DNA from: Candidatus Streptomyces philanthi
GTDB lineage: Bacteria > Actinomycetota > Actinomycetes > Streptomycetales > Streptomycetaceae
Direction of reading: 5' to 3'
Length of the DNA: 64,000 nt
Assembly: GCA_018114805.1 (NCBI GenBank)
Contig: CP073042.1
Coordinates: forward strand, 3,844,001 to 3,908,000
The number at the start of each line of letters is the position of its first letter. Position 1 is the first letter of the stretch. The position numbers and the translations under genes were made by a program. This document shows positions 1 to 9,236 of this stretch, piece after piece. Below the pieces are notes generated by a model. It saw only the letters and a list, made by a program, of their open reading frames with translations. It was not told where the DNA came from and ran no database searches.

Positions 1-369
1 GGAAAGCCCGAAGACGGGCACGCCCACCGGCACGGAACTTGGTCGCTCGGAGCCCTTCCACTAGCCGCCTGCGGCGAACGAGCCCCCGTACGCGAAACCA
101 GTCGGAACCTCGTTCTCGAAGCTGACGACGCACGACCATGACGGCTTCCCGCTCCACCTGTCGCATAGAACCAACTGAAGCCCTCACGGGACAAGGAAGA
201 GGGTCGCTTGAGCCGCTGTGCACGGTGCTGTGGAGATCGAGGACCGTCTCCCGGACGGTGGCGGCTTCTGTATGGCTTGTACGTATGGAGGCGCACTTCT
301 CGCTCCCTCCCAGGGGCATTCAGACGTTCTCGTTCTCGCGCGAGGGGCCCCTCCCCGCTCGGGGGGGCG
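1..369. other. no gene recognised at left edge
   Basis: No open frame here has both Streptomyces-like third-position GC bias and a recognisable protein. Short overlapping plus-strand ORFs read as shadows of the pseudogene that follows on the minus strand. The first bases could be the flank of a gene outside the window. Confidence 0.4.
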
Positions 370-1469
370 CTACGCGTGCACCTCGGCCAGCAACATCCGC
401 AGCGTGAGCGAGTGCTTCGCCGGCGGCAGGGCGTCCATGGCCGCTCGCACGACCGCCACACCCCGGCCCGGTCCCCGGAACGGGCCAGCATCAGGCCCCT
501 GTGTAGAGCCAGGTGGGTGGCGAACCAGGGGAGGGTCGGAGGGAGTTCGCGGTGAGCCTCCTCCTGCGCCGCCACAGCCCCCTTCTCATCGCCGAGGCGG
601 GCCAGCAGGAGCGACCGAAAGACGTTCAGGCGCCAGTACGGCACGGCGTAGTCCGAGGTCTGTTCGTGTGATCCCACCGCGTCGAATACGCGCCGCCCAC
701 GAGCGTCGAGTTCGAGCGCCGCCGCGCGGTCACCGCGCATGGCGGCGACGTGCGCCTTACCGTAGACGGCGTTGAGGAGGCCGAGCGATGGCCGGTCCGA
801 AATAGCCACCGCCTGGTCGGCGATCACGTCGGCCACCGGCAGCGAGGCCCCCTCGTACCCCAGGGCGATGGCGGCCCGGCCGCGCACCCACACTCGCGGC
901 CTCGTCTCCCGACTCGTCCGCCGCCCTGGCCGCCATGCGGTACCAGTAGACGGCCTTGGAGCCGTCCGAGCCGGGGAACGTTTTGGCGTACAGCGTCATG
1001 AACCGGGCAGCCACGGACCAGAGCTGGGACGTATCCAACTGCTTTCGCACGGCGACGAGTTACCCGGAGACGCGCCGCTGGATGTCGGTTGCCCCCATGG
1101 ACATGTAGTCCGCGCCATAGGCGGAGAGCTTGCCTTCCCAGTCGTCCGCCGACGGGCCGCCGCGAAGCCGGGCGGCGAAGCCCTGGGACAGCAGGTCCGA
1201 GGCCACCACAGGCGCTATGGCGACCCCGGCGACATCGGTGAGAAAGGTACCCCGCTCCAACTCGTTCTCCAGGACAGCCAGAGGGACGTCAAGGACCACC
1301 GACAGAGCGCGCAAGGAGAACGCCCCCGCTCATGCTTCGAACACTCCCAGCCGCTCACGTACTCCCGGCTCAGCGTAGTCCCGAACTGTTTGTTGATTTC
1401 CGACGCCAAGCGCCCCTGCGACCAGCCGAGCGCTGAACGTAGCTCGCTGATCAGTTCCCCGATGCCCAT
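370..1469 (-). pseudogene. broken XRE-family regulator with TPR-like C-terminus
   Basis: The start MGIGELISELRSALGWSQGR is a helix-turn-helix of the XRE type and is read from 1469. The frame is lost near 1300, continues as RALSVVLDVPLAVLENELER, meets an in-frame TAA at 1060-1062, and continues in the same frame as VRKQLDTSQLWSVAARFM. It shifts again near 885 and near 460. After correction it ends with LTLRMLLAEVHA at a TAG at 370-372. The corrected protein would be about 360 residues: an N-terminal DNA-binding domain and an alpha-helical TPR-like region with repeated AALELDARG-type helices, as in many Streptomyces regulators. With at least four lesions it is a true pseudogene. The ligand or target is unknown. 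Confidence 0.75.
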
Positions 1470-1773
1470 GGGGCCATCTTGCCTCCGCGCAGGGGGCTGC
1501 GGCAGTCCAAGTGGTCCCTGCTGAAGAGGTTGCCCCTACGCATCGCACTAGGCGACCTACACCCAATGCCGGAAGCTCGGTCCGACAGCGGAACGTCGCG
1601 GTGAACTAACACGGTGTCACATCACGGTCCTCACGTCAGACGCCGCGCCGTTTGATGGCCGCCGCCGCGCACGGTGAGCACTCTCATCTCCCGCTGCTCA
1701 CGCCGCCCCGGGTACGGAACAAGCCCAACACCTCGGACAACTCCCACCCACCCAGGAAACCTCGGAGAGTTCC
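1470..1773. other. intergenic, divergent from the XRE pseudogene
   Basis: No gene seen. It separates the minus-strand regulator remnant from the plus-strand unknown gene at 1774, and would hold both promoters. A ribosome-binding site (GGAGAG) lies about eight bases before the ATG at 1774. Confidence 0.4.
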
Positions 1774-2371
1774 GTGAATGACCTTGACTGGACTCCACCC
1801 CCTTGCGACCGCCTGACCGTGCTGCCCGCCGGTCGGCATTGGGATGCCGTGCGTACCGACACCGGCACCGCGCGGTGGGCGTTCGGGTTTCTCGACGCGA
1901 TCGAGCGCAGCGCCGCGATCGTGGACTCGTACACCGGCAGCGTGCACTGGTTGGTGTCGCCGGGCGAGGTGGCGCGGGCCCCGTACGACGACTGGGCCCG
2001 GCCGTCAGCACGTCACCGTGCTGACGGCCGGGCCCACCGTGCACTACGTGGGTGTGCCGGCCGGTCACCTGTGTGACGGGGGCGGGCCCCGGTGGCACGT
2101 GCCCACCGCGTGGTCCGGGTCCTACGTGACGCAGCCGCACCTGCTGGCCGCCGTGCTGGGAACCTCCGTGGTGCGCGCGCACGGGCCCGCCGGGCTGGCG
2201 CCACGGTGTGCGGTGTGCGGGCGGGCCATGGACCGGGCGTCCATGATCACCACGGTGGGACGGTTGCGGCGGGGCGACCCGCTCCAGCACCTGGAGACCC
2301 ACCCGACGTGTGCGCACGACGTGTTGGGGCCCGAGGGGCGGCGGGAGGCCGCGGAGGTGCGCGGGTGGTAG
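1774..2371 (+). pseudogene. unknown actinobacterial protein, frameshifted at a hairpin
   Basis: The ATG at 1774 has a GGAGAG site upstream. The frame gives MNDLDWTPPPCDRLTVLPAG and, further on, YTGSVHWLVSPGEVARAPYD. Near 2003 the coding frame changes, after which the protein reads QHVTVLTAGPTVHYVGVPAG and ends at a TAG at 2369-2371. The last part has a CAVCGRAM motif and a later HPTCAHD, so one zinc site is possible. Joined, it is about 198 residues. The frame change lies inside a 19-bp perfect inverted repeat (1993-2036). The style (WLVSPG, then RWHVP) recalls small Streptomyces proteins distantly like the N-domain of bifunctional primase/polymerases, but I cannot assign a function. The stop overlaps the next GTG. 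Confidence 0.6.
1993..2036. repeat. 19-bp perfect inverted repeat, 6-nt loop
   Basis: The left arm 1993-2011 and right arm 2018-2036 are exact reverse complements around the loop GTCACC. It lies inside the gene at 1774-2371, exactly where the coding frame changes. Confidence 0.85.
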
Positions 2372-2778
2372 CGCGCAGGACCCGCTCCGGGGCGTACGCC
2401 TGGGCGCCGCCAACCGGGCGCGGCTTCCATATGTTGCCCATCGGAGCCCAGTTGGAGCCCGTCCGCGCCCCCGCCGAACTCGGGGCGTGGATGCGGACGA
2501 ACGGCATGGAGAAGGCCGCCCACATCGCCACGGCCCAGTACGCGGTCTGGCTGCTGCCTGCCGAGGAGGCCGCCGCGTACCGCACGGCCTGGCGTGTGCC
2601 CGGCGTGCGGCACGTCGCGAGCGGTCTCCTGGCCGTACCCCAGGCCGGCCGGCCCGAGGCGGGGGCGGGCGTGCGGTGGGTGGTGCCGCGCTGTTGGAAG
2701 GGCCGGCACGTGGCCAGCCCGTCCCAACTGGCCACGGACCTCGCCGCGGCGGCACGGGCCGCGTGGGGCGGGGGGTGA
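2365..2778 (+). CDS. hypothetical protein, coupled to the gene before
   Basis: A GTG at 2365 overlaps the stop of the preceding gene, a typical coupled arrangement, and opens a 137-residue frame with good third-position GC bias. The protein contains GRGFHMLPIGAQLEPVRAP, then EKAAHIATAQYAVWLLPAEE and GVRWVVPRCWKGRHVASPSQ. No signal peptide, membrane segment or catalytic motif is visible. It probably acts with the preceding protein, since the two are translationally coupled. I do not recognise the family. Confidence 0.6.
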   Translation: MVARRTRSGAYAWAPPTGRGFHMLPIGAQLEPVRAPAELGAWMRTNGMEKAAHIATAQYAVWLLPAEEAAAYRTAWRVPGVRHVASGLLAVPQAGRPEAGAGVRWVVPRCWKGRHVASPSQLATDLAAAARAAWGGG

Positions 2779-2849
2779 GCGCCGGGCGAGTGCGCGGCCA
2801 CGGAACGACGCGTCGTACTGGCGAAGTACCTAGCGGAAACGGAGCGTCC

Positions 2850-3098
2850 GTGACGTCCGTCATCGAGAGGAGGCTGTTGCGCGTCGAGCGCCGTACGGAG
2901 GCCCTCTGGCTGGACCTGACCCGCCGCTTTCAGCTCAACTGCGTCCACTGCTACAACTCCTCGGCGGAGATCCGGCGCATCCGCCACGCGGCTCGCGCAG
3001 GGAAACTGTGCGATCCGGACAGGTGCGACCCTGGCTGTGACCCGAACGAGGAATGCAGGCCCGGGTACCCGGGCACCGAATGCTCCCCAAGGAACTGA
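2850..3098 (+). pseudogene. radical-SAM N-terminus fused to cysteine-rich tail
   Basis: The GTG at 2850 is six bases after GGAG. Residues 18-36 (ALWLDLTRRFQLNCVHCYNS) match the start of SPASM-type radical-SAM peptide-maturation enzymes. Their cluster motif is CX3CX2C, but here the first cysteine is replaced by phenylalanine (RRFQLNCVHC). The protein ends after 82 residues, whereas the family is usually 350 or more. From about residue 52 it becomes an unrelated tail with six cysteines (LCDPDRCDPGCDPNEECRPG). The frame is open throughout, so an internal deletion probably joined two genes in frame. It cannot be an active radical-SAM enzyme. The kinase gene starts two bases after its stop. Confidence 0.65.
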
Positions 3099-3100
3099 GC

Positions 3101-3898
3101 GTGCGACACGACCACCCCGGGCCAGAGTTCTGGTCACTCATCCATCCGTTCACGGGGCAGCGCACCTCCGTAAGCCGCACCGAGAGGGGCTTTGACGCGG
3201 ACCTCACGGCCGTGGTCGAGTGTGAGAAGTGCCCGTTCTTCGTCAAAGCCATGCGCAACCGCCAGGGCGGCCGGCGCAGCTCGATCCTCCGGGAACGAGC
3301 CATCGCGTCCACCGTGCGGCCGATCGCGCCGGCACTCGTGTGGGAAGCGGAAGACTATGACTGGATCGTCCTCGGATACGAGGTCGTCTCCGGGCGCCGA
3401 GCGGACTTCACGACCGACTCTCCCGACCTGTCGGTCGTAGGAGAGCTGATCAATCAGCTGTGCACGCTGCCCGTGCCCAAGGTGGCACAGACGTGGGCGG
3501 AGAACCGGTGGGATCGCTTCACCGAACCCGAGACGGCGGCACGACTTTTTCGCGGCGGCACGCTCCTGCACACAGATATTCACCCCAGCAACGTCATGGT
3601 CGGAGACGGGCGCTCGTGGCTCGTGGACTGGTCCTGGCCCAGGTTGGGGGCCGCGTTCATCGACCCGGCGTGCGTGGTCGTGCAACTCATCTCCGCCGGT
3701 CACACGCCGGCGTAGCCCGAGACGTGGGCCGATCAATGCGAAGGGTGGGCGAAGGCCGACCCCGCAGCCCTGGACGCATTCGCTCGCGCCACGCACCGGA
3801 TGTGGCTCATGCGAGCAGAGCGCCGGCCTGACGAGTCGTGGCTAGGCGCCATGCTTACGGCAGCGCAGGAATGGACGCGGCACCGAGGGCTCACCTAG
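3101..3898 (+). pseudogene. aminoglycoside-phosphotransferase-like kinase with in-frame TAG
   Basis: The GTG at 3101 follows AAGGA by about eight bases. The protein has the APH-family catalytic loop HTDIHPSNVMV and the metal-binding LVDWSWPRLG near residues 165-190. A TAG at 3713-3715 (codon 205) interrupts it, yet the same frame continues with PETWADQCEGWAKADPAALD through ARATHRMWLMRAERR to a TAG at 3896-3898. The full length of about 265 residues suits the family. The APH fold phosphorylates small molecules or peptides; the substrate here is unknown. An early ECEKCPFF motif is unusual. The simplest reading is one C-to-T nonsense change at a CAG codon, or a sequence error. The catalytic core lies before the stop. 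Confidence 0.7.
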
Positions 3899-3971
3899 TC
3901 CGAGGCGCCACCAACGCCGTGCGGAGAGTTCCCCACGCAGCCCCTTGCGGACCAGTAGGGGCTGCGACGTT

Positions 3972-3993
3972 CCCCGGCCTGGCGGGGCCGGGG
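3972..3993 (+). terminator. hairpin after kinase gene
   Basis: CCCCGGCC and GGCCGGGG form an 8-bp stem around a 6-nt loop, between the plus-strand kinase and the convergent methyltransferase. No U-tract follows, as is usual in Streptomyces. Confidence 0.55.
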
Positions 3994-4041
3994 AGGATCG
4001 AGAAGAGCCCCCAAGCCTCACCCGCCCGGCGCCAACGCCCC

Positions 4042-4816
4042 TCACGCCACCGTGACCTCGCCCTGCCGCCAGCGGGTGGGCCCGTCGGTGAGGGGCCAGT
4101 CCGGGCGAGGAGGCGTACCGAGCGTATCCAGCGTTGGCGGGCGCTGAGCGCGCCGTACGGGGCGGCTGGCCGCCCAGGCGCGGTCGAAGTCGCGGAGGAA
4201 GGCGTGTACGGGCTCGCCCGGCACGGATCAGCGCCTTCGGCAGGCGTTCAGCCAGGTCGGAGGGGTGCTCCAGGGACGCGAGGCGGGCCGCGAAGGTGAC
4301 CGTGCGCGGGCCTGTGCGGTCGAGGGCCACCCACACGTGGCGGCGGCTGATCTCGTCGCAGGTGCCCTCGACCAGCAGTCCGCCGGGCGCGAGCCGGGCG
4401 CACAGGCGTTGCCACACGGCGGCCACCTCGGACTCGTCGTACTGCCGCAGCACGTTCGCCGCCCGGATGAGCACCGGCGCACGCCCGGCCGGACCCGGCA
4501 GCGGCACCTCGAAGCCGCCGTGCGCGAAGCGCAGCCCCGGGCGCTCGTAGGTCTGGGCCGCCGCGACCCGCGCCGGGTCGATCTCGACGCCGACGACCTC
4601 GGCGTCGGCCCGTACGGTACGCAGCCGGCCGAGCAGTTCGACCGCCGTCCACGGCGCGGCCCCGTACCCCAGGTCGACCGCCACCGGGTCGTCGCTGCGG
4701 CGCAGCTCCCGCCCGTGGGTGGCGACGGTCCAGCGGTCCATGCGGCGCAGCCGGTTCGGGTTGGTGGTGCCGCGGGTCACCGACCCCACGGGACGGTGCG
4801 GGGTACGGGGCGGCAT
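4042..4816 (-). pseudogene. class I SAM-dependent methyltransferase, frameshifted near C-terminus
   Basis: The ATG at 4816 gives MPPRTPHRPVGSVTRGTTNP. Motif I is AVDLGYGAAPWTAVELLGRL (about residues 48-67), followed by the acidic strand VVGVEID and the segment RLAPGGLLVEGTCDE. Near 4225 the frame changes, and the last 60 residues (PGEPVHAFLRDFDRAWAA to RWRQGEVTVA) are in another frame ending at 4042. Joined, the length is about 257 residues, normal for this small Streptomyces methyltransferase. The substrate is unknown. It is divergent from mshA. A single indel is the only damage, so the gene may be intact in the organism. Confidence 0.75.
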
Positions 4817-5132
4817 ACGGGCGAGCCTAACCGCACCGCGCGCCAGCGCCGGCGCACGCCGGTGCGCCGGGGTCGCGGACACCGCCCGCGCGTACCGGGG
4901 GCGGCGTCCGTACGTACCCGGGAGCGGCGTCCGTGTACGTATCCGGGAACCGCCTCCGCGCGGCCCGTGCGGGAGCCGGCGCGCACCCTCGCCCGACGGG
5001 GGCCGATTCCGGCCGGAGGCGCCGAGCCCGGCCAGCGCGCGTAACAACTTGGCAAAATGGAAATGGGAAGGACGCATTCCGCTGTTGCAGTCTTCCGGAG
5101 GGACCTCACGCCGTCTAAGGAGGCCACGCGCG
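4817..5132. other. divergent intergenic region with hairpin
   Basis: This lies between the methyltransferase and mshA. It contains a 9-bp hairpin (4849-4857 with 4862-4870, loop GCCG) and an imperfect direct repeat of about 23 bases around 4903-4950 (GGCGTCCGTACGTACCCGGG and a variant). TAAGGAGG at 5116-5123 is a very strong ribosome-binding site for mshA. Confidence 0.5.
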
Positions 5133-6578
5133 GTGAGTCAGTACGCACCTCGGCAAGGCTCCCGGTCGCCGCTTCCGAAGCCGCGCAGTGGCCTGCTGAG
5201 CAGGGCGGCGGCCCGGCGTCCCCGGACGTTCGGGCGCTCGGTGCCGCGCCGGATAGCGATGCTCAGCGTCCACACCTCGCCGCTGCACCAGCCGGGCACC
5301 GGCGACGCGGGCGGCATGAACGTCTACATCGTCGAGTTGGCCAGGCGGCTCGCGGCCATCGACATCGAGGTGGAGATCTTCACCCGCGCCACCACCGGCG
5401 CCCTGCCGCCCACCGTGGAGCTGGCCCCCGGCGTCCTCGTCCGGCACGTGGACGCGGGCCCGTACGAGGGGCTGGCCAAGGAGGACCTGCCCGCGCAGCT
5501 CTGCGCCTTCACGCACGGCGTCATGCAGGTCTGGGCCGGCCACCGCCCCGGCCATTACGACCTCGTGCACTCCCACTACTGGCTCTCCGGCCACGTCGGC
5601 TGGCTCGCCGCCCAACGCTGGGGCACCCCGCTCGTGCACGCGATGCACACCATGGCCAAGGTCAAGAACGCCGCGCTCGCCGCCGGCGACACCCCGGAGC
5701 CCGCCGCCCGCGTCATCGGCGAGACGCAGATCGTCCGGGCCGCCGACCGGCTCATCGCCAACACCGCCGAGGAGGCGTGCGAGCTCGTACGGCACTACGA
5801 GTCGGAGCCGCACAAGGTCGCCGTCGTCCACCCCGGCGTCAACCTCGACCGCTTCCGGCCCGCGCCGCCGCGCCAGCACCTGGCCGCGACGGCCCCCGAC
5901 ACCGGCCCCGAGACGTCCCCCGAGGCCGTCGCCGCCAGCCGGGCCGCCGCCCGGGAGCGGCTCGGGCTGCCGCAGCACGTCCTGGTGCCGCTGTTCGCCG
6001 GGCGCATCCAGCCGCTCAAGGCCCCGGACCTCGTGTTGCGGGCCGTGGCCCACCTGCTCACCGAGCACCCGTCGCTGCGCGACCGCGTCGTGCTGCCCGT
6101 CGTCGGCGGCCCGAGCGGCAGCGGTCTGGCCAAGCCGGAGGGATTGCAGAAGCTCGCCGCCCGGCTGGGCATCGCGGACCTGGTCCAGTTCCGGCCGCCG
6201 GTCGGGCAGGAGCGGCTGGCCGACTGGTACCGCGCGGCGTCCGTGCTGGTCATGCCCTCGTACAGCGAGTCGTTCGGCCTGGTGGCGGCCGAGGCCCAGG
6301 CGTGCGGGACGCCGGTGATCGCGGCGGCCGTCGGCGGGCTGCCGGTCGCCGTGCGGGACGGCGTCAGCGGCTTCCTCGTCGACGGCCACGACCCCGCCGA
6401 CTACGCGCGCATGCTGCACCGCTTCGTCACCGCCCCCGACCTCGCTGCCCGCATGGGCGCCGCCGCCGCCCGCCACGCGCAGTCTTTCGGCTGGGACGCG
6501 GCGGCCGCCGCGACCGCCGACGTCTACGGCGCGGCGCTGCACGAGCGGCGCCGTCGCCTACGATCTACGCATGGGTAA
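5133..6578 (+). CDS. mshA: D-inositol-3-phosphate glycosyltransferase
   Basis: This enzyme catalyses the first step of mycothiol synthesis, transferring GlcNAc from UDP-GlcNAc to 1D-myo-inositol 3-phosphate in the cytoplasm. The GTG at 5133 is nine bases after TAAGGAGG and gives MSQYAPRQ, as in Streptomyces MshA; longer upstream frames are not real. The GT-B fold is clear: GTGDAGGMNVYIVELARRLA (about residues 56-75) binds the acceptor, VHSHYWLSGHVGW lies mid-domain, and the C-terminal nucleotide site has FAGRIQPLKAPDLVLRA and PSYSESFGLVAAEAQACGTP. The length is 481 residues, normal. The next gene overlaps by eight bases, so they form an operon. Mycothiol use also appears at 50.5-52.3 kb. Confidence 0.96.
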   Translation: MSQYAPRQGSRSPLPKPRSGLLSRAAARRPRTFGRSVPRRIAMLSVHTSPLHQPGTGDAGGMNVYIVELARRLAAIDIEVEIFTRATTGALPPTVELAPGVLVRHVDAGPYEGLAKEDLPAQLCAFTHGVMQVWAGHRPGHYDLVHSHYWLSGHVGWLAAQRWGTPLVHAMHTMAKVKNAALAAGDTPEPAARVIGETQIVRAADRLIANTAEEACELVRHYESEPHKVAVVHPGVNLDRFRPAPPRQHLAATAPDTGPETSPEAVAASRAAARERLGLPQHVLVPLFAGRIQPLKAPDLVLRAVAHLLTEHPSLRDRVVLPVVGGPSGSGLAKPEGLQKLAARLGIADLVQFRPPVGQERLADWYRAASVLVMPSYSESFGLVAAEAQACGTPVIAAAVGGLPVAVRDGVSGFLVDGHDPADYARMLHRFVTAPDLAARMGAAAARHAQSFGWDAAAAATADVYGAALHERRRRLRSTHG

Positions 6579-7143
6579 CCACGCGGAAGCCTGCCCGGTC
6601 AACGACGCGGAAGCCGTCATCGAGAGCACCCTGCGCGAGGCGGAGCTGGAGTGGGAGCGGGCGGCCGACGGGGCGTACGTCGTCACCCTGCCCGGTACTC
6701 GCAAGCTGTCCACCACCTGCTCGCTGCGCGTCGGGCGACACTCGCTGTCCGTCAACGCCTTCGTCATCCGCCACCCCGACGAGAACGACGCGGCCGTGCA
6801 CCGCTGGCTGTTGGAGCGCAACACCCGCCTGTACGGGGTGAGTTACGCTATCGACCGGCTCGGCGACATCTACCTGGTCGGCCGCCTCCCGCTGGCCGCG
6901 GTGACCCCGAACGAACTCGACCGGCTGCTCGGCACCGTCCTGGAGAACGCCGACGCCAGCTTCAACACCCTCCTTGAGCTGGGTTTCGCGTCGGCGATCC
7001 GCAAGGAGTACGCGTGGCGCACTGCCCGCGGCGAGTCCACCCGCAACCTCGCCGCTTTCACCCACCTGACCGGCGAGGGGCGGCCGGGCCCCGACGCCGA
7101 CCACGGCGGTCCGGGCGGCGGCCCGGCGCCCGACGGCCGGTAA
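6571..7143 (+). CDS. YbjN-domain protein
   Basis: The ATG at 6571 lies inside the last codons of mshA (ATGGGTAA overlap), implying coupled translation. The 190-residue protein has the YbjN / type III chaperone-like fold pattern: IESTLREAELEWERAADGAY, then SLRVGRHSLSVNAFVIRHPD and YAIDRLGDIYLVGRLPLAAV. The C-terminal 30 residues are Gly/Pro/Asp-rich and disordered. No enzyme motif is visible. The family is widely conserved next to mshA in actinobacteria; its role is not known, and a chaperone-like or regulatory function is only inferred. Confidence 0.85.
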   Translation: MGNHAEACPVNDAEAVIESTLREAELEWERAADGAYVVTLPGTRKLSTTCSLRVGRHSLSVNAFVIRHPDENDAAVHRWLLERNTRLYGVSYAIDRLGDIYLVGRLPLAAVTPNELDRLLGTVLENADASFNTLLELGFASAIRKEYAWRTARGESTRNLAAFTHLTGEGRPGPDADHGGPGGGPAPDGR

Positions 7144-7405
7144 CCCGCGACCCCGTCACCCCGCAACGCGGTAACCCCGCAACCTCGAAACTCCGCAGCC
7201 TAGGTCTCCGTCGCCTCCGTCCGGGGGCACGGTGCACGGCAGGCACTCGATAGGGGAAGGTGCCCCCCTTCCAACTCGCACCCCCCAGTGCGGCTGACCC
7301 GCCACGTCCCGGTGGCGACCCTGGCTCACAGCCTGCCGGCCCGTCGCCGGCCCGCCCGCGACGACTCGCCGCTGACGAGCCGCCCGGCCCGGTCCCGTAC
7401 GGTCG

Positions 7406-7482
7406 CCAGCCGCCAGCCGCCAGCCGCCAGCCGCCAGCCGCCAGCCGCCAGCCGCCAGCCGCCAGCCGCCAGCCGCCAGCCG
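7406..7482. repeat. 11 tandem copies of a 7-bp unit
   Basis: CCAGCCG is repeated exactly 11 times without a mismatch. It lies between the YbjN gene and the convergent MFS gene and is probably non-coding. Slippage should make the copy number variable between strains. Confidence 0.95.
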
Positions 7483-7528
7483 TACGCGTACGCCGGGTGG
7501 GGCGGGCCCGTGCCGGAGGCCAGCCGGC

Positions 7529-8880
7529 TCAGGGGGTGGCGGGCGCGCCCGCCGGCTGCGCGCCCGGAGCCGCCGGCGCGTTGGCCGCGCCCGCCACCGA
7601 CGCCGACGCCTGTGCTTGCGCGGCGCCCGCCACCGACGCGTCCACCGCGCCCGCCGCCCCGGCGTCCGGCTTCAGCACCTCCACCACCGCGTCGCCGCCA
7701 CGTCCTCCGCCGGCAGGGCGTGCATCAGCAGCCAGTAGCCGAGCGCCGCGGCCGAGCCGACGACCGCGCAGCCGCCCCACAGCCACCCCGCGCCGTACCA
7801 GTCGATGACCTGACCGGCGATCAGCGGTGCGGCGAGCGCGGCCACCGACCACGACATGGTGTACATCCCCTGGTAGCGGCCCCGGCCGTGGGTGGGCGAG
7901 AGGAGGACGACCAGGCCCATCTGGGTGGGGGAGTTGACGATCTCGGCAAGCGCCCAGACGCACACGGTCAGCGCGTACACCCCGATCGACCCGGCGAACG
8001 CGGTGAGCCCGAACCCGTAGCCGGCCAGCAGCGCGGAGAGGATCAGCAGCCGCTGCGGGTCGCCGTGCTCGATGTAGCGGGTGACCGGGATCTGGAGGGC
8101 CACGATCAGGATGCCGTTGACGGCGATCGCCACGCCGAAGTCCGAGCTGGAGAACCCGTCGGCGCCCATCGCCACCGGCAGCGCCACGTACCCCTGTTGG
8201 AAGATCAGGGCGATGAGGAAGGACAGCCCGACCACGCTCATGAAGCGGCCGTCGCGCAGCACCATGCCGAGCCCGACCTTCGGGTCGACCACGGCGCCGC
8301 TGGCGTCCTTCGCCCGCTCCGGCCGCGACTCGGGCAGCTTGACGAAGACCAGCACCGCGCAGATCAGCGTCATGACGGCCTCGCCGACGAACCCGGCCTG
8401 GTAGCTGTACTCGGCGATGGCGATGAAGACCGCGCCCATGGAGGAGAACGCGAAGCCCAGGTTGATGGCCCAGTAGTTGATGGCGAAGGCCCGGACCCGG
8501 TCCTCGGGGCGCACGATGTCGGCCATCATCGCCTGCACGGCGGGCCGCGAGGCGTTGCTGGCCATCCCGACGACGAAGGCCACCGCGGCGATCGCCACCG
8601 GGTGTGTCATGAAGCCGAGCACGGCCACCGACACGGCGGTGGAGAGCTGGGCGATCAGCATCGTGGGCCGCCGCCCGAGCCGGTCGGCCATCACCCCCGC
8701 ACCCAGCGACGAGACCACGCTGCCGAGCCCGCGCAGCGCGGCGACGAGCCCGGCGAACGTGGCCGACTAGCCGCGCTCCAACGTGAGGTAGAGCGCCATG
8801 AAGGTGGCGACGAACCCACCGAGGCGATTCACCAGGGTGCTGGTCCACAGCCACCAGAACTCCCGCGGCAGACCGGACAC
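7529..8880 (-). pseudogene. MFS transporter with in-frame TAG and late frameshift
   Basis: The GTG at 8880 gives VSGLPREFWWLWTSTLVNRL, a typical MFS start. Codon 38 is TAG (8769-8767, reading LTLERG-stop-SATFAGLV), where the family normally has tyrosine (TAC). The frame then continues through GAGVMADRLGRRPTM, the family motif-A loop, and about eleven hydrophobic segments. Near 7688 the high-GC3 frame changes; the original frame stops at 7672, but the coding-biased one continues as VVEVLKPDAGAAGAV to 7529 with an Ala/Pro-rich tail. Intact, it would be a 12-segment exporter of about 450 residues. The substrate is unknown. It is convergent with mshA-ybjN and divergent from gpm. Confidence 0.75.
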
Positions 8881-8991
8881 GCTCGCGCACGGCCCGTCTC
8901 ATGGCAGTAGCGGACATGACAATCCTCCGAGGGGCGCAACAACGGATGAACGTGGGGGAGGCGGCGGGAAGCTCCGAGCGTGCGACACGCT

Positions 8992-9059
8992 ATGTAAGAG
9001 GCTCTGCCGGTAGTCGTAACTTACATCGAACGGGCTCTCGACTGCCAGTCATTTGGCAG
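8992..9059. promoter_or_regulatory. two inverted repeats between MFS and gpm
   Basis: ATGTAAG (8992-8998) and CTTACAT (9020-9026) form one inverted repeat; CTGCCA and TGGCAG with a 6-base spacer (9042-9059) form a second. Both lie in the 356-bp divergent region (8881-9236), which has no gene. They look like repressor operators for the MFS gene; no adjacent regulator is present, so this is inference. Confidence 0.4.
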
Positions 9060-9236
9060 AAACCGTCAACTGTCGTGCTGGTCACGCGGCCGCGCGCGCC
9101 CCGCGCGAGCCGCCGAGCGGGGCGGCCGGGGGCGGCCCGGCTGACCGGCCAGGGGTGACCCGGCTGGCCGGGCGGGGCGGCCCCGGCCGGGCGGGTGGGC
9201 AACGGGCGGCCGCGGGGCGTCCATTACGCTCGGGGC

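Noticed and set aside
2850..3098. An active radical-SAM RiPP maturase
   Set aside because: It is only 82 residues, lacks the first cluster cysteine and has no SPASM domain or precursor peptide beside it.
7406..7482. CRISPR array at the heptamer repeats
   Set aside because: The units are 7 bp with no spacers, and no cas gene is present.
7288..8910. A 540-residue plus-strand frame across the repeat array and the MFS gene
   Set aside because: It translates the heptamer repeat into RQPPAAS units and the MFS gene in antisense; no family features or start site.
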